From: Dactylis glomerata
Taxonomy: Eukaryota; Streptophyta; Magnoliopsida; Poales; Poaceae
Reading direction: 5' to 3'
NCBI GenBank assembly: GCA_007115705.1
Contig: QXEO01000546.1
Span: 9,709,007 to 9,773,006 of the forward strand
DNA: 64,000 bases
This document shows positions 48,924-59,926 of this stretch, piece by piece (the first letter of the stretch is position 1; each line of letters opens with the position of its first letter). The notes under the pieces were generated by a model that was given only the letters and a program-made list of their open reading frames with translations, did not search any database and was not told the origin of the DNA. The position numbers and the translations under genes are program-made.

Positions 48924-51434
48924 TTACTCCACCGTGATGCACTTCCTCTTCCAAGTCATTTTTGGAGACATCATTGGCCTATCACGATTGAACCATTTGT
49001 TGCGCTTCTTCTCAGCGGTCTCCTCTTTGATTTCCGATGCTCGCAGCCGCTGCACTCGCCGTTTCTGAGTATGTGTCAGTCCCGACGGGCACCATTGTGG
49101 TTCTAGTTTTGTTTCTGGCTTAGGTGACTTACTCATGCTGCCCCCTGAGTTTCTCAACCTATAATGACGTGCTGCTGTCTGTGGAGAAAATATTTTTTCT
49201 TTGGCTGAAAACACAACAAGCTGCTGATTATATACGTTACTAGCTTTAGCTTTCTTGCTCCTTCTATTTCTTGAATCCCCACGTTGTGTAGATGTGTTCA
49301 TACTAGATTTTAACCACAGTGGAGATATGTTATTGGATGAGCAACAGCTTTCGATAACTAAATCAGCATGTAAACTAGCCGATTCAGACTTCTGACTAGA
49401 ACGTGAAGATGCAACGACTAATGCCTCATCTGACCGTTCTTGCATAACATGCCCAGAATTAGTCACTCGCTTAAACTGATCAGATCCTGTTCTTTGCAGC
49501 TTTATAGCATTATCGTCCCTTTCTCCATTAACAACTTTCTTCTGAATTGAATTTAGTCCAACAATGTTGTTTGTGTCTATATCATCAACAATACCTGCAG
49601 CTGACTGGCGTTCTCCAAGTGTCCGATCTTGAGCAACATCTAAACCATCGGAAGCTGTTACACGTCTCACTGGCACCCACATGAGCTTGCGGACACCCTT
49701 ATTATTTTTACCATCTGAGCTGTGTACCCGTGATCGGCTTCCCTGAACCACAATGGCATCGTGTAATCTAGCCTCCTGACTGAACCTTGCTCTTTTCTCA
49801 TGCAAGAATGGTCTGAATATAGGCCTCCGTGAAATATACTCCTGCTGAAAATTACCTGCTGGCCTTGTAAGATATGGCTCCCAGTGATTAAAGCCCCACG
49901 GAGGAAATTGTGAATATACAGGAGATGAATAACCCCAATATGTTGGCTCCATTGGAAAATAACCATGCTGATCATACGAGTTTCCTCGCCAATTTTTGTG
50001 CCCCCCAGGTCGAAAATGAGACCTATGAAGCTTAGCACCTCTAAGCCGACTAAACACGTTGTTGGCCTTGCATGAAGTGTACTTGTCCAACAATTGTTTA
50101 CTAGTCGGCTTTGGTCTTAGAGCTAACTTTCTCTTTCTTTCATCGACTTTCTGCACTTCTACTTCTGGATTTTTTGGCATGATCATCCTCGGTGCAGCAT
50201 TATTATCAATAACAATATTTTTCCCTTTGGTAGACTCGGTCTGATCTGACCGAATAAGTATTTTCTTGTTGTCAAAATCAATCATGTCGGGAGAGTATGG
50301 TGGTTGCATGATCTGAACAATATCTTGCCCCGCCTCTTGATGATTTTCCAACTTCTTGTCTTCCTTCTTTTCTATATCTTGTGCTTCTTCACTTTGATGC
50401 TCCTTTTCAACCAAAGACAGTTCGGCTATATTTTCATTTTGTGGAATCTCATCAATTTCTTTGGCACGGAATTCATAGGGCAACATGAAAGCTCCCTTAC
50501 ATCCAGAAAAATCAAGCACCATTGTTTCTTGCTCAACGAAGCTGGTATCTACCGGGTTGACAAATTCAGTGTGTGTGTCCGACTTAGCTTTACTCAAATT
50601 TAATTCAACTTGAACTAAGTCGGTCGAGGAAGACGTGTCAACCATCTTTTGTTTTGACTCAGCACATGTATTGTCCAACCTAGCCTTAGATGAGTTAGCC
50701 ATACTGACCAAGTCAACCTTTTTCTGTTGGTTGGCTACCATAGATCTGACTTCGACAAGCTTTTTTGCAAGATCTTCACAAGATTTTCTATATAAATCAG
50801 CCCACTCCTCTGATGATCTCCCCTCGAATCTTTCAGTATTTTTCGGCAATGACACTTGGGTGTTACCAAAATTCTGCAACTGCTTAGGGGGTGTATCATA
50901 TGCTACAGTATTAGAAGAAGGCACATGAGCTTCTATTAAATTTTCACTTATTCGGCCGTATGTATTGTGAAGTTGCGGAGCCAAATTATGAGTACCAATA
51001 GCTGCATATGGTGCTGGATAACTAGTACCAGTAACATGAGGTGTAGCATACAATAGTTGACAGTAATTGGCCGAATGACTAGTAGTGGCATGGCCAAATT
51101 CCCTATCCATCGGCACGCTTTGCAGTGGACTTACGTATTGTGAGCTAATTTCCGATGAATAAAATGGTGAAACCCTATTTTGCATGCTATTGAAATTTCC
51201 AACTTTGTATGTTTCATATTGAATATCATAATTCATCATGTTGTTCATCGGCATGTGAATTTCTGGAGTTGCCGATGCATATAAATTTGAATTTATATGT
51301 TGGAAGTTGCTATTTTGCATCGGCTCTTGCACATAATAAGAACTAGGACTAGCCGATTCAGTATGTATATCAAAAGATCTAGTATTATCAGTATAACAAT
51401 AAGATGCATCTACGTAAGGGAGATGAGTATTCAT
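48924..51434 (-). CDS. Gag-like protein of the outer retrotransposon
   Basis: 836 residues from the Met at 51434, the first after the LTR; an upstream in-frame Met lies in the LTR. The N-terminal third is rich in Asn/Ser/Tyr/Pro. A charged helical segment (RSSEEWADLYRKSCEDLAKK, LVEVRSMVANQQKKVDLV) follows. A basic His/Arg/Trp-rich region and a C-terminal QWCPSGLTHTQKRRVQRLR motif are typical of plant Gypsy proteins just upstream of protease/RT. No zinc knuckle or protease is evident. Function is inferred as structural or RNA-binding from position only. It lies between PBS and CACTA insertion. Confidence 0.65.
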   Translation of the reverse strand: MNTHLPYVDASYCYTDNTRSFDIHTESASPSSYYVQEPMQNSNFQHINSNLYASATPEIHMPMNNMMNYDIQYETYKVGNFNSMQNRVSPFYSSEISSQYVSPLQSVPMDREFGHATTSHSANYCQLLYATPHVTGTSYPAPYAAIGTHNLAPQLHNTYGRISENLIEAHVPSSNTVAYDTPPKQLQNFGNTQVSLPKNTERFEGRSSEEWADLYRKSCEDLAKKLVEVRSMVANQQKKVDLVSMANSSKARLDNTCAESKQKMVDTSSSTDLVQVELNLSKAKSDTHTEFVNPVDTSFVEQETMVLDFSGCKGAFMLPYEFRAKEIDEIPQNENIAELSLVEKEHQSEEAQDIEKKEDKKLENHQEAGQDIVQIMQPPYSPDMIDFDNKKILIRSDQTESTKGKNIVIDNNAAPRMIMPKNPEVEVQKVDERKRKLALRPKPTSKQLLDKYTSCKANNVFSRLRGAKLHRSHFRPGGHKNWRGNSYDQHGYFPMEPTYWGYSSPVYSQFPPWGFNHWEPYLTRPAGNFQQEYISRRPIFRPFLHEKRARFSQEARLHDAIVVQGSRSRVHSSDGKNNKGVRKLMWVPVRRVTASDGLDVAQDRTLGERQSAAGIVDDIDTNNIVGLNSIQKKVVNGERDDNAIKLQRTGSDQFKRVTNSGHVMQERSDEALVVASSRSSQKSESASLHADLVIESCCSSNNISPLWLKSSMNTSTQRGDSRNRRSKKAKASNVYNQQLVVFSAKEKIFSPQTAARHYRLRNSGGSMSKSPKPETKLEPQWCPSGLTHTQKRRVQRLRASEIKEETAEKKRNKWFNRDRPMMSPKMTWKRKCITVE

Positions 51435-51511
51435 ATTACCGTTGTAGATTGCAGCCTCTTGATGACGATCTCTACGTAGCAGGAACGGGCTAGAGACCGC
51501 TCGATGCTTCG

Positions 51512-51532
51512 TCCCCAGCGGAGTCACCAATT
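51512..51532 (-). other. Putative primer-binding site of the outer retrotransposon
   Basis: The minus strand reads TTGGTGACTCCGCTGGGGAC just inside the 5' LTR, a tRNA-complementary-looking TGG start. Confidence 0.6.
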
Positions 51533-51533
51533 G

Positions 51534-52290
51534 TGTTGGCACGCAAAACTGCCGCGCAACACCAGGATAATTGTCGTGCTTCCGTGACGACGAACGGATG
51601 CTTTCCGAGCAAAGAAACAAAGATCCCCTCGCTTTCGTGGAGGAGAGACGATCGCTTTTCAGGACAAAACGGCAAAGATCCGACCAAACCCTAGGGTTGC
51701 TAGGGCATAGCAGGAGAAACGATAAAGAACGAAAGGTAAATAAAAGAAAATAATGATAGATTGATTGATCGATTGTCTGGGGTCTTTTCCAATCGGCCAT
51801 CGCCTTATATGTAGGCACGCTGGACTTGGCGTGTACGACCAGAACACATCAAACCTAAACCGAATATGCTTTGGCCCTTGATTCGGTCATGTATACAAAT
51901 CTGGCTACCAAATCTGCTAGCAATTTGTACCATCACGTTGCAGTACGAGCTGTCACGTATAAATACACTTTGGCCCACAGAGAGAACAATAAAATATCCG
52001 GCAACGTTGCTAATCAAACCGATAATGAAGATTTCATATGCCTTGTGCACCACCAGCATATGTCATTCTCTCTGTCGCACTTCTCCTTGCTTGAAGCTTT
52101 GTCAACTAATTCGGCTTGGCATCTGAATTCTGCTAGGACCTCTCCTAGGAAGCATCGTTGTAGCTCAATCTCTGAATTTCGCCAGGATTTGTCCTAGGTC
52201 CATGCAAAAATCTGCTATATTTCATCAAATATTTTGCTCAAACACCAATTAAATAAATTTGGCCGAACTAGCCAAATTACACCATCAACA
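51534..52290 (-). repeat. 5' LTR of the outer retrotransposon
   Basis: 757 bp, TG...CA bounded, partner of 5284-6040. Its right edge lies 432 bp upstream of the NPL4-like start codon. Confidence 0.9.
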
Positions 52291-52295
52291 ATTTC

Positions 52296-52722
52296 CGCCT
52301 GCGAAACTGCATATCTGCATATCTGTGGGTCAGGAGGGCGAATTTAGAGACCCTCTTAGTTTTCTTTTGCACGTTACACCGATATGCGGAGTCTGATTTG
52401 GTCTTTTTTCCATTCAAAATGACATACCGGCAATTTTATGCGGTTTGGCAGTTTGGGGAACCTTGGATCTGTGACCGGAAGAAGAAAAAAAGTGTTCCGA
52501 AGATTGGAGGTGAAAAAAAATCGGAAATTGTGGAAACCCTTCGGGAATCCGGAGCGAAGCCATCTCCTCCTCTTTTGCTTGTCCGCCGCCGTCACTCTCC
52601 CCTTCTCCTTCCCCTACCCGGATTCGATTCCTCCTCATCCCCAGCCCCCCTATAAGCATCCACCAAACCCCCCAACCGAAGGCAACAACCGATCCAAACC
52701 AAGCACCCAGCGCGACGCCGCC
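52296..52722 (+). promoter_or_regulatory. Remaining proximal promoter and 5' UTR of the NPL4-like gene
   Basis: About 430 bp separate the retrotransposon from the start codon. A TATA-like CCCTATAAGCATCC at about 52648-52661 would give a leader of roughly 40 bases. Everything further upstream is transposon. Confidence 0.5.
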
Positions 52723-53964
52723 ATGATCCTCCGCATCCGCAGCCGCGACGGCACCGACCGCATCACGGTGCCGGCCGCCGCCGCCACCGTCGCCGACCTG
52801 CAGCACCTCATCGCGGCCTGCGTCACCGTGCCGGTCCCCCTCCAGCGCCTCTCCCTCGACCCGGCGCTGCTCCTCCCCGCCGGCCAGGCCCATCTCCTAG
52901 ATCCATCCACCCCGCTCGCCTCCCTGCGCCTCGCCAACGGCTCCTTCGTCTACCTCTCCTACCCGCCCGACGCCCGCTTCTCCCAGCCGCCGCCGCCCAA
53001 GGTCCTCGTCCCCGCCGGCTCCTTCGGGAAGAAGATGACCATGGACGACCTCATCGCGCGCCAGATCCGCGTCACCCGCCAGGAGGCCCCCATCTGCTCC
53101 GCGGCCTCCTTCGACCGCGACTCCGCCAACGCCTTCCAGCTCTACGTCGCCGAGTCCCTCGCCTTCGCCGTCAAGCGCGCGGGGTTCCTCTACGGCCGCG
53201 TCGACGCGGACACCAAGGAGGTGTTCGTCGACTTCATCTACGAGCCGCCTCAGCAGGGCTCGGAGGACGTGCTCCAGCTGATGCGGAGCGCCGACGAGGA
53301 GGCCCGCGTAGATGCGATCGCGGACGGGCTTGGGATGCGTCGGGTGGGGCTGGTCTTCACCCAGGCGGTCGGGAGGAAGGCGAGCGAGACGGGCGAGTAC
53401 ACCATGTCCAACCGCGAGGTGGTTCAGGCTGCTCAGCTGCAGGCAGAGGGCGGGATCCCGGAGTGGGTCACCGCCATAGTGAAGCTGGAGGTGGGGGAGG
53501 ACGGCTCCGGGGACGTGCACTTTGAGGCCTTCCAGATGAGTGAGGTCTGCGTGAAGCTGTTCAAGGACGGCGTGCTGGAGACGGAGGTCGGGGACCCTGA
53601 CGATCCTCGCCTGTCCAAGATGCGGAAGGAGGTGATTGCAGGAGGGAAGGACACCATGGAGGTGGACAACGACTTCTTCCTGGTGCCTGTCAAGATCTCT
53701 GATCATCAGGGTCCGCTCTCCACGGGATTCCCTGTAGAGAACCGTGGAATTGCTCTACCTGCAAACACACTCAGGAGCCACCTGGATCGTGCCAAGCATC
53801 TGCCCTTCGTGAAGCGGATCTCTGATTTCCACTTGCTTCTCCATGCCACTGCTCCCCTGGATGTAAAAGCTGATGTTCCTGCTCTAGCTGCGTGCGTGAG
53901 GCTCCAAGCCCAAGTACCTGAAGGTTACCAGCTGTTGATCGAGTACTTGGCAGGTCAAACATAA
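52723..53964 (+). CDS. NPL4: NPL4-like protein
   Basis: A single-exon frame of 413 residues, the length I know for plant NPL4-like proteins. Residues 1-80 form a ubiquitin-like UN_NPL4 domain (MILRIRSRDGTDRITV, DLQHLIA). PGSFGKKMTMDDL-type sequence (PAGSFGKKMTMDDLIARQI) begins the NPL4 core. The MPN-like NPL4 domain follows (FDRDSANAFQLYVAESLAFA, FLYGRVDADTKEVFVDFIYE, GLVFTQAVGRK), then VHFEAFQMSEVCVKLF and VPVKISDHQGPLSTGFPVEN. No C-terminal NZF finger, as usual in plants. With UFD1 it recruits ubiquitylated substrates to the CDC48 AAA ATPase in nucleus and cytosol, including ER-associated degradation. The start was chosen because it begins the Ub-like domain. Intact and probably functional. 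Confidence 0.93.
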   Translation: MILRIRSRDGTDRITVPAAAATVADLQHLIAACVTVPVPLQRLSLDPALLLPAGQAHLLDPSTPLASLRLANGSFVYLSYPPDARFSQPPPPKVLVPAGSFGKKMTMDDLIARQIRVTRQEAPICSAASFDRDSANAFQLYVAESLAFAVKRAGFLYGRVDADTKEVFVDFIYEPPQQGSEDVLQLMRSADEEARVDAIADGLGMRRVGLVFTQAVGRKASETGEYTMSNREVVQAAQLQAEGGIPEWVTAIVKLEVGEDGSGDVHFEAFQMSEVCVKLFKDGVLETEVGDPDDPRLSKMRKEVIAGGKDTMEVDNDFFLVPVKISDHQGPLSTGFPVENRGIALPANTLRSHLDRAKHLPFVKRISDFHLLLHATAPLDVKADVPALAACVRLQAQVPEGYQLLIEYLAGQT

Positions 53965-55314
53965 TGTAATGTGGTCTCCACAAAGAATACACAATGTCAC
54001 TTAGCTTTATTTTACTCTCATGTACTCGTGTGTAAGTTATTTACTTTGTTTACTCTCATCTATGAACTAGTGTCCACCTAGACAATTCCTTGCAAAACTA
54101 TAGTAGACTCATAGTCTGAATAACTTAACTATTTTCACATCATCATAGCATAACGAGAACAATCTTTTGCATTACTGGAACAGGGGGTTGGTAGTCCATA
54201 GCAACTTATATGCACTCTGTAGTCCATAGCAACTGATATACACACGGTGAGAAGACACTTTATTTAGAATACCAAGTACAGTACGATACTTATGCGCCTC
54301 AGTGTTGATGTTAGACACTCCTGTAATACTGAAACTGTTATTTGTTGATCTATTGATTATAGCTATTTTCCCTGAATCCAAGGGACCTATATACATATTA
54401 GGGATAGCTGAGGAAAAATAAAGTGGTGTTTCATACATATTAGGGTTTGCTGAGGAAAATAAAGTGGTGTTTCTATGGACATATCGATCTCTTTATGGTC
54501 CGTCTTGAGTCATTGCAGTTCAAGAAACGTTTTTGAACCTGGCATCCTTTCACATTATCATCCATTCAAAAGTGTCTATACTGCAGGTAAAAGAATGCAT
54601 TCACGTATCGCTTGCAGCAAAATCAAGTTAATTATCTATAATTGATTGACATAGTACATTTCACATCCATTCCTGTTAAATTAACAATTTTAAGAAGTGT
54701 CATATCACTTGTTTCTTTAGCTGCCTGATTTCCTCTTCAACATATAGCGATTTTGTTTCTTTAGTATTTCTGTTCCAGTTCTTGTTTGATACCATTTTAT
54801 GTAATGATTATCATGCTGTATTAGAAAAAACTCTCTTGGTGGTATCTAATTTATTTTATGTTCTTTAGCTTCAGTTATGTAAGTTTTGTTGTCCGAGTCA
54901 GAGGTAGCAAACTTTCTTTATCTGTTTATTACTACATGAGTATTAATGCAATAAAAAATGAACACCAATAGTGGCACTGAAAAATATTGAACTAAATTTC
55001 CCTGTTTCATTTCAGTTTTCAAGCTAATTTTTAAATCTAAATCTAAGTAGTCATAATCACTTTTTTGCTAGGATTTATTAGCACCATTGTGTTTTTATTT
55101 CTTTGTTAGTATGGCTTGTGACGAGCTTAAAATTCTTTGCAACTTGTCTCTTCTGACTATCTAATTGTCTGAGTGTGCATCTTCATTTCTATTCATCAGT
55201 ATATACTGTTCCCCCCTATATTCTTTCAATTTGACAGTGGTTGTTTTTTGATATATTTTCCTAATGGTGCATAAAAAACCTCTCTTGTATTTTCTTCAAA
55301 CTACAGCTGCAAGT
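53965..55314. other. 3' UTR and AT-rich intergenic DNA
   Basis: Begins with the presumed NPL4 3' UTR. A short tandem repeat (TATTAGGG..GCTGAGGAAAA.TAAAGTGGTGTTTC) occurs twice at about 54396-54474. No coding region is supported. Confidence 0.5.
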
Positions 55315-57914
55315 TTACACAAATCTCGTTGATGCCTCACTCATATCTATTTTTCTTTTTTGTTGGAATGGCATTTGTTGACTTCTTATGCTTGAAGAAA
55401 CAGGCACTGGTGACGAACATGAAGCAGCTGATCTTTTGCACAATACATAGAATGCTTTTCCAGTTAATTATGCTACTGTGATGAGCTGTTTGAGCAGGTA
55501 ACTTATCTTCTGTGTGTATGCTGAGATACCTGAACAAAATGTATTGCTTTTCTTTTTACTGGCATTTCTCAAGCACTATTTTCCAAGAGAGGATTGTATG
55601 ATGTTCTCTACAACTCTGGTCTCTGGCCATCTTCTTGCTTTGATGGAAGGTTGCATGATGGATATTTTCTCCAGGCCTTGCTTCCAGACCTTCCTCAGCA
55701 GCTCTCTGTCTCTTTCTTATGCCTTCAACTACCTGCATTATGTTTCATTTGCTAATGTTCTATCCCCTCTCTAATGGATGTGCACTTTCTCTTGCCTTCA
55801 TGTTCCGTCTAGCTGCCTTGCTTTCAGTTTACCCCCTCCTTAGTACTCCCCCCAGTTCCTTCTGGTAATGCGGATTCTTCTCCTTGTGCCTCCAAAGACT
55901 ATTGACTCGGGACCCCTTTTTGTGCATGTGTTAAGTGGTGGCATAATGAAATGCATCCTCTTTCATGTTCTTCATGGATGTTATTTTATCTTGTCTCTGC
56001 TAGATGCTACATGCCTTTTATTAGGTTTTCGTATAAATGGATCAATCAAATCCTTCTGTAATTTATGTGTAGTTGCCTCCACGTAAATTAGTTGATAACT
56101 GCTAATACATGAGCGTTTACTTCATAGATCCTTTTGTAAAACAGGATAACTTTATCGTTTCGAATGATGCTTATTTTGGATCATCATGGTAAAAGTGGAC
56201 TGAGGATTGTCACAATACTTGAAGAGCACACTTTCATTCAATTTTATGTTAATATTTTTCTTTTTTCTTGCAATTTTATTTGATGATTATGCTACTCTTA
56301 GGCAGTTTTTTTAAATATTTCCTCAGGATATCTCTCTGTCTCTAACTAATTCGCATATGTAATTGGCCATTATCCACTAAATTGAGTTGTCTGGTACAAA
56401 CTATATTTAGTAATGTAGCTATGCTTTGTGGGCACTATTTTCTCCACTTTTGTTCCTTTATATACAACACTTTATTGAACCCATGATCAAAATGACATGA
56501 ACTGGTACACCATAAATACTGCTTTCATCACGTTGCACTTTTTACTAACGTAATAATATTATCGTTAAAGCTAGTGGTTGAAGTATTATTCTGATGTTGT
56601 GGAGAGAAAAAACGGCATATAGTTTGGGCCGCAGGAATTGTGTCTATTAATAAGAGGATGCATGATCCCTTAGTTGAGGCATCTAACTACATGACTTTAA
56701 ATAATTTCGATTTGTTAGCGACTATCTATCTCGTACAATTCTAAATGCGACTTTACATAAATCTTGTTGATGTCTCCCTCATATCTGTTTCTCTTTTTTG
56801 TGGAATGGCATTGGTCGACTTCTTATGCACAGGCGCTGGTGATGAATGTGATGCAGCTGATCTTTTGCACAATACATAGTGCTTTTCCGGTTAATTATGC
56901 TATGTGATGAACTGTTTGAGCAGGTAACTTATTTCTGTATGTATGCTGAGATACCTGAACAAAATGTGTTGGCTTTCCTTTCTACTGCCATTTCTCAGTC
57001 ACCATTTTCCAAGAGAGGATTGCAAGATGTTCTCTACAACTCTGGCCATCTTGTTGCTTTGATGGCAGGCTGCAGGTTGGAAATTTTCTGCAGGCCTTGC
57101 TTCCAGACCTTCGTCACTGTCTCTTTCTTATGCCTTCAACCACCTGCCTTCTCTTTTATTTCCTATGTTCTATCCCCTCTGTAATGGATGTGCACTTTCC
57201 ATTGCCTTCCCGTTTCATCAAGCTTTCCTGATTTCAGTTTACCTCCTCCTTAGTAACTCCCCCAGTTCCTTCTGGTAATGCGGTTTCTTGTCCGGCTTGC
57301 TCCTCTGAAACTAGTGACCCAGGACTCCTTTTTGTGCATGTATTAATTGGTGGCATAATGAAATGCATTTCTGCGTCCTCCTTCATGTTCTTCGTAGATG
57401 TTGTTTTGTCTTGTCTCTACTAGTTGCTAAATGCCTTTTATTAGCTTTTCGTGTTAATGGATCGATCAAGTCCTTGCGTAATATGTATGTAGTTGTCTCT
57501 ATGTAAGTAGTTGATAACTGATAATGCAGCATACTTCATAGATCTTTTATTAAAACAGGATAACTATGCCGTTTCAAATTGATGTTTGTTTTGGAACATC
57601 ATGGTAAGAGTGGACTTATGATTGTCACAATACTTGAAGAGCACACTTTCATTGAATTTTATGTTACTATTTTTCTTTTTGCTTGCAGTTTTATTTGACG
57701 ATTATTCTAGTGTTAGCAGTTTGTTTTAAATATTGAGAGTGGATTTTCTGAGCACCCACTTAGCTGTCCCCTCTATCTGCGCTATTTTCTCAGCATATCT
57801 CTCTGTCTATCTAATTTGCATATGTAACTGGTCATTATCCACTAACATGATTTTTCTGGTTCAAACTATATGTAGCTATGCTTTGTGGGCACTATTTTCT
57901 CCACTTTTGTTCCC
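55315..57914. repeat. Diverged tandem duplication, ~1.43-kb period
   Basis: 55315-56459 and 56747-57914 align along their length, sharing for example GCAGCTGATCTTTTGCACAA, GAGATACCTGAACAAAATGT, GTGGGCACTATTTTCTCCAC and TTGTCACAATACTTGAAGAG, with many substitutions and small indels. No known protein or transposon ends recognised. Confidence 0.75.
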
Positions 57915-58323
57915 TTCAGATTTCTAACACATTGAACACTTCAGATTTTTAATACTTCAACCACTAGCTAGAAACCAGATGGTTCTGTTTTGCTACTCCA
58001 TGAGTCCCTCATATGCCAATGATAACAATGAATATTTCAAAAAAATTGATAAGCTAGGATGCTCAGTATTTTCCTACTATAATGCAGCTTCTGAACCACC
58101 AATCTTTTACTGCTTTTGCTGAGACCAGAGAATACCAGATGTATCCAGAACTTGAGAATTGCTAACAATAAAAGTTGACGGTGTAGCAGTATTTTTTTTC
58201 CCAAGGGCGCCAAATTCGGGTGATATCTGATATGACACCCAAATTTGTCAAAGGGATTGGGTTGTAATTGCGGAGATTCATGCCGGAACCCCCACTTTAC
58301 ATTTTAAAGAAAGGATATAACAG
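57915..58323. other. Gene-free AT-rich stretch
   Basis: Nothing recognisable. Confidence 0.5.
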
Positions 58324-58563
58324 GATAGAACAGCTTCATGAGAACAGTTAACTTTTTTAGGGAGATGCTTAAGGACCTCAGAAGATAGAGGAGAGCGCCA
58401 GACGCAGATTTTCGGAATACTTCTACGAGAATGCTGATTGAATGAGCATTCTCCATATTATGCCTTGAAGAGGACTCGAACCTCCACGCTCTTCAGCATG
58501 AGATTTTGAGTCTCGCGTGTCTATCCCTGAGAAAGTTAACTGTTCTCGTGAAGCTGTTCTATC
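58324..58563. repeat. 32-bp inverted repeat flanking a plastid-derived insert
   Basis: 58324-58355 and 58532-58563 are inverted copies with one mismatch (GATAGAACAGCTTCATGAGA against TCTCGTGAAGCTGTTCTATC). Between them lies plastid-like DNA including a trnL-CAA fragment. The arrangement gives a stem with a 176-bp loop. Confidence 0.8.
58461..58523 (-). pseudogene. trnL-CAA: Plastid trnL-CAA fragment in nuclear DNA
   Basis: The minus strand reads GACACGCGAGACTCAAAATC, then GCGTGGAGGTTCGAGTCC and TCTTCAAGGCA, matching the anticodon arm (CAA), variable arm, T-arm and 3' acceptor of chloroplast tRNA-Leu(CAA). The 5' acceptor strand and most of the D-arm are missing; the sequence diverges after GACAC going upstream. 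The adjacent CATTCTCCATATTA may be plastid flank. A nuclear plastid insertion rather than a working tRNA. Confidence 0.75.
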
Positions 58564-59628
58564 TTTCTAGTTGTGGTTTTGAGTTCTTGACTAATAATGC
58601 TGAGATGGTTCAGTTTCGGAGCTTTTGGCACAATTTCCACAATAATAATGAAGTTGATGTTTACTGTTTGAGTCATACCAATTTGCTTCATACTAATTTG
58701 ACATTACTAAATTTTACAGATTGGTTTGGCTGATGAAATTGGCTGCTCCACAGGTACCTAGGATTACATTCCTGTGACTGAGATGCAAAAATGGGTTGTG
58801 TGCTGTAGGTTCTTCCATCTTGTACGCTTTGCTCCATGTGCAAAGTGGCCACCTGTACTGCTCATTTGTGAAGCTTGGCTTGTAGAATTAATCGCTTAAT
58901 TTGCTAACTTACCATCTACTATTGTCTAAGTTCTGACGTTAGTGACTTGCTTGGATTAGTCTTGACCCTATCATTTGATCTTGGATTCATTTGCTCCTTG
59001 CAAGCAAACATGCCGAGGCAGCTCACCTGTCAGTTGTGTGCCTGTGTGTGAAGAACCTCTTTTCAGTATCGTTTGCTTATGCCCCATTTTGTATCAGGTT
59101 GGGATTTCAATTTCAAATCCCTGCTTATGTTTGGTCCATGATGTCCCCCTATCTATTTTTATAGGTGTTATTCGTGTTCGCTGTATTTTCCATATTAGGG
59201 TAGGGATTTTCGTTTCAAACCAATAACAGAGAATTTGTATTATATCTGAATCCCAGAAATTCAGTGTGTGTTACTTACTAGAATGCCCAGGATGCTGAGT
59301 TCTGTTGAATTCTTTTTACAGGAGTAATAGCAGCATAGTGTACAATCATAGATGAAATAAAGTCAGGGGAATTATCTTCCCACACACAAGATATTCTACT
59401 ATCCAAGGGAAGCTATGTGAGACAATCCGCAACCTGGTTAGCTTCACAGTAGCGGTATCTGGTGGCAGTGGCACTAGGCGATAATTGCAACATCAGGTCC
59501 GAGTTAATCGGCTCCAGCCTGCCATAGCTGTTAGGAATTGAAGACCATCAGACTAGAACATCAGCACGTTGCATCCCAGATGACTGGCCAGAGTAAAAGC
59601 ATCTCCTCACTCAGGTCAGAAAATGCTA
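58564..59628. other. Intergenic, no recognisable feature
   Basis: Mixed-composition DNA with short open frames only; nothing supported on either strand. Confidence 0.5.
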
Positions 59629-59790
59629 CTCCGGCCCCTTCTCTAAAATATCAGATCTTTTAGCCTTTTATTGATACACATGTATGTAGACATCTTTTAG
59701 TACGTATGATTTGAAGTAAAATGAGTAAATTAATATACTAAAAGATATCTAGATACACATGTCTTAGAAAAAAGCTAAAATATTTTATAT
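59629..59790. mobile_element. Degenerate Stowaway-like MITE
   Basis: Starts TACTCCGGCCCCTTCTCTAA and folds on itself: TATCAGATCTTTTAGC...ACATGTATGTAGACATCTTTTAG pairs imperfectly with CTAAAAGATATCTAGATACA...GCTAAAATATTTTA. This is the usual Stowaway body, but the right terminus has decayed. Confidence 0.55.
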
Positions 59791-59926
59791 TTTGAAACAC
59801 GATTTCCCTAAAGCCCGTTTTTTGAATTTTGAAAAATTCAAATTTCAAAGCTTCCCAAAAAATATAACATGGATGTAGCCAACTATCAGGGTCCGACTTG
59901 TATGGCACTCTCCTTCCTTCCGGTAA

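Larger units (their letters stand above)
5284..52290 (-). mobile_element. Outer LTR retrotransposon (Gypsy-like, apparently non-autonomous)
   Basis: Two 757-bp LTRs (5284-6040, 51534-52290) start TGTTGGCACG and end ATCAACA. I count about nine substitutions between them. Flanks are ATTTT (5279-5283) and ATTTC (52291-52295), probably a 5-bp duplication with one change. The element's own interior, in three pieces (6041-6513, 37766-38963, 48414-51533), is only about 4.8 kb. It holds an 836-residue gag-like protein and an RNase H relic, with no recognisable RT or integrase. The Tat element and the CACTA element are inserted within it. Confidence 0.85.

Noticed and set aside
52897..53706. 269-residue minus-strand frame
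   Set aside because: Antisense shadow of the NPL4-like gene; its Val/Leu/Gly/Glu-rich make-up reflects high GC3 in the true frame.
54172..54438. 88-residue minus-strand frame
   Set aside because: Low-information AT-rich frame with no recognisable motif, in the NPL4 3' flank.
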